Assembly: GCA_045544455.1 (NCBI GenBank)
Contig: JAZPYZ010000023.1
Location: 1-64,000, forward strand
Length of the DNA stretch: 64,000 bases
Reading direction: 5' to 3'
Source of the DNA: JAZPYZ01 sp045544455
GTDB lineage: Bacteria; Bacillota; Clostridia; Oscillospirales; Acutalibacteraceae
In this document: in pieces, positions 59,101 to 64,000 of the stretch
How positions within the stretch are numbered: position 1 is the first letter of the stretch
Layout of the letters: the number at the start of each line of letters is the position of its first letter
Position numbers and translations under genes: made by a program
The notes under the pieces: model-generated
What the model was told of the DNA's origin: nothing
What the model saw: the letters and a program-made list of their open reading frames with translations, nothing else
Databases searched by the model: none

Positions 59101-61919
59101 ATAGTGATTTCGGCATCTTCAAATCTTTCGGACGCTTTACTGACAACAAGATGAATATCACTGCCATCAACCGAAACGTCAAAAGCCAGATCTGCCGTGC
59201 TGTTCTCAGTTTCTTCAAAAATTTGCACCGGTTCAGACCAATCATGCTCGTCATTCGTTCTGGTGGCATATACCAAAGCCGTTCTATCGTTATCTTCACG
59301 TGTGGCAATATCGTTTAGCCAGAACAAATACGAAACATCGCCCGACTTCACCAACACAGGTGAAGCATCGGGATACACACCATATTTCACTGTTGATGAA
59401 TCTAAGAAATACGGCGTGGGAGCATCTAAATAACTTCGATCAATCGGGGTATAGGCTGCTGCATCATGAAAATCATCGTTTCTTACCGCAGCATATCGAG
59501 CCGCGTAATTACGCGAACCACTCTCATATATCGTCCAAGTTCCTTCCGCTAGTTTTTTCTCTGCTTTAAACAGGAATGCTTGAGCAACTATATGTACACT
59601 ACCTGTAAGATCAAGACGCTGATAGTCGTTGGCAAAATAACTTTTCCAAGAAACTTTCGCGCGACCAGAAGCGCCAATGTTCAAAACACCGTTAGCGCCA
59701 ACACCACCGTCAACATTCAGCGTAAACTCCGGATTAAGTTCGCCATCTAATCCGGTAACCTGTAAACGCCCGTTAGAACTGGTAATGTTTAACTGACCGG
59801 AAACATTGAGCTGGAATTTTTCGCCAACGGCAACGTAAACCGGAACATATCCCAAGAAGAAAGTCCACGTATATTCGCCCTGCTCCCAAACGGATATTAC
59901 TAAACCAACATTCACAGAAAAGTTGCCGTTATCGTCAATAAACCCTTCGCCATATCCCATAATGTTGGCTTTTACGTCAAAACTACCCGCGCCAAACGTC
60001 TGCGGTTTTCCGCCAAAGGCTTTCCCCGCGTCCAGTCGATTATTAATGGCTTTTAACTGTTTGTCGTCAAAATCTTTCTTCGTATTTCCCCAATCCACTT
60101 CGCCTGTTTGCAAATTCGTTTCAGGGTTGATGGCAAACTTCACTTTTCCATCTTCGGAAATATCGAACTTAAAAGGCAATCCGTTCCATCCAATTTCAAT
60201 TTCAGTGTCGCCAAGAATGGGTATATCCGAGGGTACGGTAATCTTCAATTCTTTTCCGAATTCCAACGTACCTTCAGTATCGCTCATACCGTACAACGTC
60301 GGTTTGCTTACGCTTATACCGATGCGTTTTTGTTTGGAAGCATTTCCGTTCGCATCCACAACACGTAAAAAAACATCTTTTCCCGCCGTAAGACCTTCGA
60401 TACGCCAATTGTCCTTATACTTATTGGGTTCCGACGGGGTGCCTGTATAAACCGGTATGGTAATCTCGTTGGTTTGACTTTCAAACACCACCTGGCCGCC
60501 TTGAATGATTTGATACTTGTTGATTTTTGCGGGACCGCTAGCCGAAACTTGAATTTTAAGTTTTTTTACATTGCTTTCATCGTTAGCAGCCGTTGCACTG
60601 TCGACGTTTTCCTTAAAATGTCTGTAGTAATTTAATACATCCAGGGTAGTATTATCAATCGATGCTTCTGCAGAAATGACATGTGCTTTGCCATCGTCTT
60701 CATAAATGGTGGCCGCCGTGATAGATCCTCTGCTTACAGCACGGTTCACAGCGATAGCTTGATATCCGTCTTTTGAAATTCTCAAAGAAGCTCCGTTTGT
60801 AAAAACATCGGTAGGCACTTCGGAGAAAATAGCAACGCCACCATTAGCAGTGACTTCTGTCCTTGTGGGATAAGAGTTTAAAATTTCAACGTTCGCACCG
60901 TCAACCGGTTGTCCGTTTTCATCCATGATTTGAATGCAAAATCCATTTTGCGGAACAGCCACCTCAAGACCAACATCTTCGGGGTTTGACGCTACACCGG
61001 CACCATAATATGTAGAAACACTGGTAGAACTATTCGCCTCTACAGGAACAGGGTTCCAATATACAGCAACTGCGCTATCACCGGTCACGCTTCTGCCAGG
61101 AGTTGTTGTATACGACCATCTATAATCCGAATGATAAATGTCGGGCCACGCAGCAAACTGTACCTTGTCAGGTTTGCGCTCATCCTGCTTATAAAAGGTT
61201 CCAACTGCAAAAACACTCGGATTATCCAAATCATCAAATGCCTGCCAAAATCGAGGAATGCTGTTTCCTGTGAGCTCTGTTTCGGTTACAACATTTCCAA
61301 GAGAAGGAATTTTAAACGGAGCGCCATCATTGTCACCTAACATGGTATCCATCAAAATTCTGATTCCGATGTTTTTGCTTGTGTTTGAAAGGTTTTGAGC
61401 CGTGTAACCGATCCTGACCGTGTCAGCGATACCACTGCCGGCATTTCCAACTATTTGCAACGTTTGTGTAATCAATACATCGTCAACCGTCATGGTGGAA
61501 ACCGCCTTAAGCGCTTCAGCATCATATAAGGTTTCATCCGCATTGAAAATATAATCGATATTGTTAATACGAATCGTGGTGTAAGATGACCATGGATCAG
61601 GATGACCAAACATCAGTATTTTATCATCGTCATCATCAAATTGCGGGTTACCTTCCACATTGCCAATGGTAAATCGACCTAATTGGCCCGACTCGTCATC
61701 GTCAACATAAAACTCAACATATTCGTTTCTTAAAACCTGAGACACCGGGCGCAATGCCATAGTAGAAACTTTTTTCAACTCTTGCAATGCGTTATGCGCT
61801 TCATAGTCAAAAGAATACCCTTCGTCTTTCGGCTCGACTGCCGCCAACACGGAAGGTACACACGAAAGTAACAACACTCCCGCCAAAACCAATGCTACCA
61901 AGCGTTTTAAACTATTCAT
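56121..61919 (-). CDS. giant secreted protein with C-terminal cell-wall-binding repeats
   Basis: About 1,932 residues. A signal peptide (residues 1-~27, ...SCVPSVLAAVE) is followed by a long beta-rich region, a propeller-like stretch (~870-1200), a CARDB-like module (~1220-1300) and an InlB-type repeat (~1425-1500). A BIG_2 domain (~1500-1580), a CUB-like domain (~1585-1690) and a Cys-containing CNICG segment come next. About eleven 20-residue CW_1/choline-binding-type repeats end the protein. It should be attached non-covalently to the wall. No catalytic domain was recognised. The ATG at 61919 has GGTGGGG 6 nt upstream. Base composition is more AT-rich than genes to the left. Confidence 0.85.
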   Translation of the reverse strand: MNSLKRLVALVLAGVLLLSCVPSVLAAVEPKDEGYSFDYEAHNALQELKKVSTMALRPVSQVLRNEYVEFYVDDDESGQLGRFTIGNVEGNPQFDDDDDKILMFGHPDPWSSYTTIRINNIDYIFNADETLYDAEALKAVSTMTVDDVLITQTLQIVGNAGSGIADTVRIGYTAQNLSNTSKNIGIRILMDTMLGDNDGAPFKIPSLGNVVTETELTGNSIPRFWQAFDDLDNPSVFAVGTFYKQDERKPDKVQFAAWPDIYHSDYRWSYTTTPGRSVTGDSAVAVYWNPVPVEANSSTSVSTYYGAGVASNPEDVGLEVAVPQNGFCIQIMDENGQPVDGANVEILNSYPTRTEVTANGGVAIFSEVPTDVFTNGASLRISKDGYQAIAVNRAVSRGSITAATIYEDDGKAHVISAEASIDNTTLDVLNYYRHFKENVDSATAANDESNVKKLKIQVSASGPAKINKYQIIQGGQVVFESQTNEITIPVYTGTPSEPNKYKDNWRIEGLTAGKDVFLRVVDANGNASKQKRIGISVSKPTLYGMSDTEGTLEFGKELKITVPSDIPILGDTEIEIGWNGLPFKFDISEDGKVKFAINPETNLQTGEVDWGNTKKDFDDKQLKAINNRLDAGKAFGGKPQTFGAGSFDVKANIMGYGEGFIDDNGNFSVNVGLVISVWEQGEYTWTFFLGYVPVYVAVGEKFQLNVSGQLNITSSNGRLQVTGLDGELNPEFTLNVDGGVGANGVLNIGASGRAKVSWKSYFANDYQRLDLTGSVHIVAQAFLFKAEKKLAEGTWTIYESGSRNYAARYAAVRNDDFHDAAAYTPIDRSYLDAPTPYFLDSSTVKYGVYPDASPVLVKSGDVSYLFWLNDIATREDNDRTALVYATRTNDEHDWSEPVQIFEETENSTADLAFDVSVDGSDIHLVVSKASERFEDAEITIEDIAESSEIYYAKIDTLNNSISTKKITTDSYADIMPQIVAYDGDAMIAYTTNQMEDGLFGSNSTHKISLVDVEEWTTKTISTDGLVMDVAVGALNNSVKVAYVLDSDSDYSTSEDSELWLWDGVQSTDVSTSGVEVSNPQFLNTNQNEALLWYENNNIWYSTDGLSVSQVFDSAPYNLSSNFSVITGNGDPQIVWAASSDDEDSNTTSVFAAKYLNNKWSSVYKLYDSDSEFTATVNGYSVDDTTYLAHLETYADDESQISSLCVSAVSPDVDIELNSVNYSELDVKPGEEFPLSITVSNKGSKPVDTVYVNICNDDEQVKTITLENMQLGCGETKDYELDDFVIPETIEEPETYTIEIWYEDEACYDFSEKSITIGYTDLEIQLEKSLVDDSDFANIMVKNLTNIPTDAILRISADEEDGAILYEKRLANVSKEHIISTLVNLTQLSSGVDVQRFYIEVISEKEELLQLDNHQVINAALNREKKYKLNVVTDECGTVIGDIGGQFVPGEEITITAVSNGAWWAFNGWSANGNVDFSDASADTVTFTMPSYDLTVYANFQDVSIKTSVSPSAKYLHQEQTYQLQYIIHAQEDFSETIYWTSSNPSVATVDENGSVTALLPGVVEITLHSTNPLIRPSSCRIEVIPTHVITNQYLDLESEHPYHNSSQMTWVYSQPSVSEINLTFSEETELESGYDYVEIYDSDFNLIKSYTGMSLAGETVKILGNKAILRLSTDSSVTKWGFKVVDCSLVCTQHTYDSAGDADCNICGDIRRDLNGWLLSENKWSFYENGAKVTQWKFIGNSWYFFNQDGVMQTGWQRIGGVWYYLNDSGAMATGWQYIGGSWYFFNASGAMQTGWQRIGGVWYYLNDGGAMATGWQYIGSSWYFFNASGAMQTGWQLTGGVWYFLNDGGAMATGWQYIGSSWYFFNASGVMQTGWIYDGTWYYLNASGVMATGWQYIGGSWYFFNVSGAMQTGWIYDGSWYYLNASGVWVG
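56125..56740 (-). repeat. tandem 60-bp units encoding wall-binding repeats
   Basis: Ten to eleven 60-bp units (one is 57 bp) alternate between two types, GWQYIGGSWYFFNASG and GWQRIGGVWYYLNDSG, so the DNA repeats with a 120-bp period. Neighbouring units are nearly identical, which suggests recent expansion or recombination. Aromatic residues spaced like this bind choline or other wall polymers. Confidence 0.95.
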
Positions 61920-61938
61920 AAGAAACCCCACCCTATTA

Positions 61939-62421
61939 TTAATTTACTCTACTAATAGCGCGCATAGACGCATCAAGCGCAACGGCAACGCAAAACGGCT
62001 CTAAGCAATCTTCCCCGTTGTCGAGTTGCAAAACATAATCATGCGATGTTAAATGAATATCTTTCGCGATCTCATAAACGGTATCTCGGTTGCTGTTGCA
62101 AACAAAGTATCGGTTGCAATCCGAACTCGTTAAAACAATTTGCTGGTTTTTAGAGATGACATACTCCACACAGAAACCAATTTTTCTTTTAATACTAAAT
62201 TCTTCGCCCTGGCTTTTAATGCGAATTCCAAATTTGGGGACAATGAAAGAAATTTTTCTAACAATTTCCGCCACCTTAGTTTCTGTTCTATCAAAAACAT
62301 TGAACTTGTTTGAAATAGGAGAAACCTGCATTTTGGCAGTATATAAAACCGTTCCGGTAAAATCCTTCACCTCAAATGTTCGTCGAAATTTACCTTTTTG
62401 ATGAATATAATATTTTTCCAC
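61939..62421 (-). CDS. LURP-one-related (YxjI-like) protein
   Basis: 160 residues. KFRRTFEVKDFTGTVLYTAKMQVSP, FNVFDRTETKVAEIVRKI and IVPKFGIRIK follow the LOR (tubby-like beta-barrel) pattern of YxjI proteins, of unknown function. The stop is 19 bp before the surface-protein start on the same strand, so the two may be cotranscribed. AT-rich. The ATG has AGGGCGAGGG upstream. Confidence 0.8.
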   Translation of the reverse strand: MEKYYIHQKGKFRRTFEVKDFTGTVLYTAKMQVSPISNKFNVFDRTETKVAEIVRKISFIVPKFGIRIKSQGEEFSIKRKIGFCVEYVISKNQQIVLTSSDCNRYFVCNSNRDTVYEIAKDIHLTSHDYVLQLDNGEDCLEPFCVAVALDASMRAISRVN

Positions 62422-62735
62422 AAAACACCCTCGCCCTATTTTTATATAGTATCACAATAATAGCATATTCCATTATTAAGCGCAATACAGCAAAACATCA
62501 AAATCCGTCAAAGCTTTATAGTCATTTCACGCATAACCGAGCCGTTTCTACCACGGGTAGCGCTCGCAAGTACTCCCACCGAGCTACGCTCGTCGGACCT
62601 CATAATCCGACAAAATGCCGATGCCATTCGTTTCCCTCAAAAAAACAAGGACACCCGTTTGGGTGTCCTTTTCATTATGGCAACGATCTCGATTTGGATA
62701 TCGTTTCAAACTTGTCGATAGCGGGACGTTGGTCG
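62422..62735. other. 314-bp intergenic region with short hairpins
   Basis: No gene was found. At 62548-62611 three small hairpins follow one another: CTACC-acg-GGTAG, CGAGC-tac-GCTCG and GTCGGA...TCCGAC. A terminator lies at 62647-62670. A promoter for the LURP-type gene must lie near 62440-62480 (AT-rich TATTAT/TATATAA), but no clear pair of boxes could be chosen. Confidence 0.6.
62647..62670 (-). terminator. terminator of the P-loop kinase-like gene
   Basis: Stem AAGGACACCC with loop GTTT and, on the minus strand, a TTGTTTTTTT tail. Identical core to the hairpin at 56004-56027. Confidence 0.85.
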
Positions 62736-63248
62736 TTATAACTCTATATCGATTTCGTACTTATCATCGATCAAGATGTAATTCACATTATGCCGTTGTG
62801 CAAGTTTTAAGGTTTTGGCATTCTCTTCCAACACACGTTCCCTTGTGCACCCTTCATCCTCTAAGCGATGTTCAATGACATTGGCATATTTCTGTATGTC
62901 AGCAAAATGATTGTTTATATAGTTCTCGCTCATTACCAGGCAATAATATCGTATGTTATCCAAATATTCCTGCGCAAAATCCTTCGACCAATCGAACGGA
63001 ATATACCCGCCTTCCACAATCAGATTTTGTTTGTTCTCAATGGCGGTTTTGATCATCTCACAAACAATCGGCCACAAATACTCGGTCAATTCAGTATCAT
63101 CCATAGGGGTAAGGTCTGTGTTGCCACTACGAATTAAGCCCATTTTTAAGTGGTCAATTGATAAGTATGGGTATTTATATTTTTCGAGCAATTTTTGAGC
63201 AAGTGCTGTTTTACCCGTATGCGATGCTCCGGTAATTAAAATAATCAA
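62736..63248 (-). CDS. P-loop NTPase, small-molecule-kinase-like
   Basis: About 170 residues. Walker A ILITGASHTGKTALAQKLL at the N-terminus and YLSIDHLKMGLIRSG soon after resemble the adenylate/shikimate-kinase-like P-loop group; NLIVEGGYIPFDW is a likely Walker B region. An acceptor substrate cannot be named. The start is uncertain: TTG 63248 gives MIILITGAS and has AGGG 9 nt upstream, while the ATG at 63257 touches that site. AT-rich, unlike the genes left of 56 kb. Confidence 0.75.
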   Translation of the reverse strand: MIILITGASHTGKTALAQKLLEKYKYPYLSIDHLKMGLIRSGNTDLTPMDDTELTEYLWPIVCEMIKTAIENKQNLIVEGGYIPFDWSKDFAQEYLDNIRYYCLVMSENYINNHFADIQKYANVIEHRLEDEGCTRERVLEENAKTLKLAQRHNVNYILIDDKYEIDIEL

Positions 63249-63452
63249 CACAATCATCCCTGCAAATTCTTATTCATTGAACTGATTATATCATAAAGTT
63301 TTAAACTTTTCCACTGGTATTGCTTTAAGATTTAGTTTAAGTCCTCCCCAAAGGTCGTTTTGGGGGAATGATATCTTTTGAATTGCACCTTGAAAAATGG
63401 CACGAATAAAAAAGTGCCTGAAAACCGTAGATCTTTTGTGGAAATAGGAATT

Positions 63453-63767
63453 TTATTTGCGAAACACGAATTTTAACTGCTGAATAATCATTGGCAAAGA
63501 CAATAATGCCATAATTCCAGAATATATTGCTATAGCAATCATTCCTCCGATATAAAACGGAGTTTCAATAAACAAAGCAACTATAGAACCAATAATAAAG
63601 ATGATTATATCGACTATCTTTGCACCTGTATTTAAGTTCCTCCATTCAATAATTGTTTCTATAACATACAATAAGACACCAATAATTAATGCAATTATTG
63701 AATCAAAAGCAAACCAACCAATTAAAGCAATTAATGAACCAATAAGTCCTATGAAAAAAGAAAGCAT
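63453..63767 (-). CDS. small membrane protein of unknown function
   Basis: 104 residues, very hydrophobic and rich in Ile: four predicted helices (SFFIGLIGSLIALIGWFAF, IIALIIGVLLYVIETII, IVDIIIFIIGSIVALF, GGMIAIAIYSGIMALL). GGAG lies 8 nt before the ATG at 63767; the frame runs further upstream into the hairpin array, but that part is not coding-like. Family not recognised. AT-rich. Confidence 0.7.
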   Translation of the reverse strand: MLSFFIGLIGSLIALIGWFAFDSIIALIIGVLLYVIETIIEWRNLNTGAKIVDIIIFIIGSIVALFIETPFYIGGMIAIAIYSGIMALLSLPMIIQQLKFVFRK

Positions 63768-63811
63768 TTCCATCACTCCAATAAAAACTTTTTTATCATT
63801 ATACCATATAT

Positions 63812-63987
63812 TTGCACGAAGTGCAACTTCGTTGGGCGTAAGCCCACATCGTTTGTGCGAAGCATAACACTGTTTGCGCACAGCGCAACCTCGTTTTGTG
63901 TCCGCCAAGGCGGAATGATGTTTTTGCTTCGCAAAAAATGATGTTGACCGAAAGCGGTCAAACGATGTTGTGTCCGTAAGGACACAA
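63812..63987. repeat. array of eight different stem-loops joined by short conserved linkers
   Basis: Consecutive hairpins, each with its own stem: TTGCAC-gaa-GTGCAA (63812), TGGGC-gtaa-GCCCA (63833), TTGTGC-gaa-GCATAA (63853), TTGCGC-aca-GCGCAA (63874), TCCGCC-aa-GGCGGA (63901), TTTTTGC-ttc-GCAAAAA (63921), TTGACCG-aaag-CGGTCAA (63944), TTGTGTCC-gtaa-GGACACAA (63968). Linkers are 6-7 nt, CTTCGT/CATCGT/CACTGT/CCTCGT in the left half and ATGATG/ATGATG/ACGATG in the right half, the second set being the reverse complement type of the first. The array may continue past the window edge. Confidence 0.85.
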
Positions 63988-64000
63988 ACACAAAAAGAAA

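Noticed and set aside
63297..63452. Mobile-element remnant in the AT-rich gap
   Set aside because: A short inverted CCCCAAAA/TTTTGGGG-like repeat is present, but no transposase text or terminal repeats could be found.
63812..63987. CRISPR array
   Set aside because: The constant parts are only 6-7 bp and the variable parts are perfect palindromes; CRISPR repeats are 23-47 bp with non-palindromic spacers.
63601..63991. Open frames within the hairpin array (both strands)
   Set aside because: The text is generated by palindromic repeats, without ribosome sites; the small membrane protein probably starts at 63767, outside the array.

Overview
The window looks like the chromosome of an endospore-forming, Gram-positive Clostridia member, most likely an uncultured Oscillospirales/Ruminococcaceae-type gut bacterium. 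This rests on spoIIAA-spoIIAB-sigF, a spoVAE gene, the clostridial SCIFF peptide with its radical SAM maturase, a T-box in front of thrS, strong AGGAGG-type ribosome sites and consensus SigA promoters (often with exactly 17-bp spacers). Assignment below class level is inference. Base composition is fairly GC-rich up to about 56 kb and clearly more AT-rich from there to the right end.

Layout. 0-7.8 kb: tRNA-Arg, a membrane glycosyltransferase, a four-gene ABC/GldG/DUF4340 operon and a Wzz/CpsD polysaccharide-control pair, all on the minus strand. 7.9-11 kb: an Xre regulator, a divergent LCP-like anchored protein, a transglutaminase-like lipoprotein and a four-tRNA operon (Gly-Arg-His-Gln). 11-21 kb: an EF-G paralogue, a degenerate P-type-ATPase-like membrane protein, RlmB, and two consecutive secreted proteins with glycosidase-like domains, one also carrying an N-acetylmuramoyl-L-alanine amidase. 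21-29 kb: DUF1294, TspO, ispD-folC, the spoIIA operon, a ferritin-like gene, recR-ybaB-dnaX and the SRP RNA gene. 29-46 kb: an accessory, mostly carbohydrate-related region with an orphan spoVAE, SGNH hydrolases, AraC and DeoR regulators, an FAD oxidoreductase, MFS transporter, PLP decarboxylase, the SCIFF peptide and maturase, an FGGY kinase, a cysteine desulfidase-like enzyme, a cyclase, a ZIP transporter and a GH32 enzyme. 46-56 kb: threonine aldolase, YitT, T-box/thrS, a GH20-like enzyme, a desulfoferrodoxin-ferritin operon, an unrecognised large protein, a DMT exporter and a PocR-type regulator. 56-64 kb: a ~1,930-residue cell-surface protein with cell-wall-binding repeats, then small AT-rich genes and, at the very end, a run of eight different stem-loops joined by short conserved linkers.

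Functional links: Wzz/CpsD, LCP-like, amidase and the repeat protein all concern the envelope; spoIIA and spoVAE concern sporulation; dnaX-ybaB-recR and ffs form the usual replication/repair/SRP block; dfx-ftn form an oxygen/iron-defence operon. Several short gene remnants (AraC, possible GH38 mannosidase, sugar isomerase/epimerase and two unidentified C-termini) lie between the carbohydrate genes, pointing to decay of sugar-use functions there. No CRISPR array, insertion sequence or phage gene was recognised. The least explained signals are the stem-loop array at 63.8-64.0 kb, the ATPase-like protein lacking its catalytic motifs, and a terminator hairpin whose 3' arm is also a ribosome-binding site (26.4 kb).
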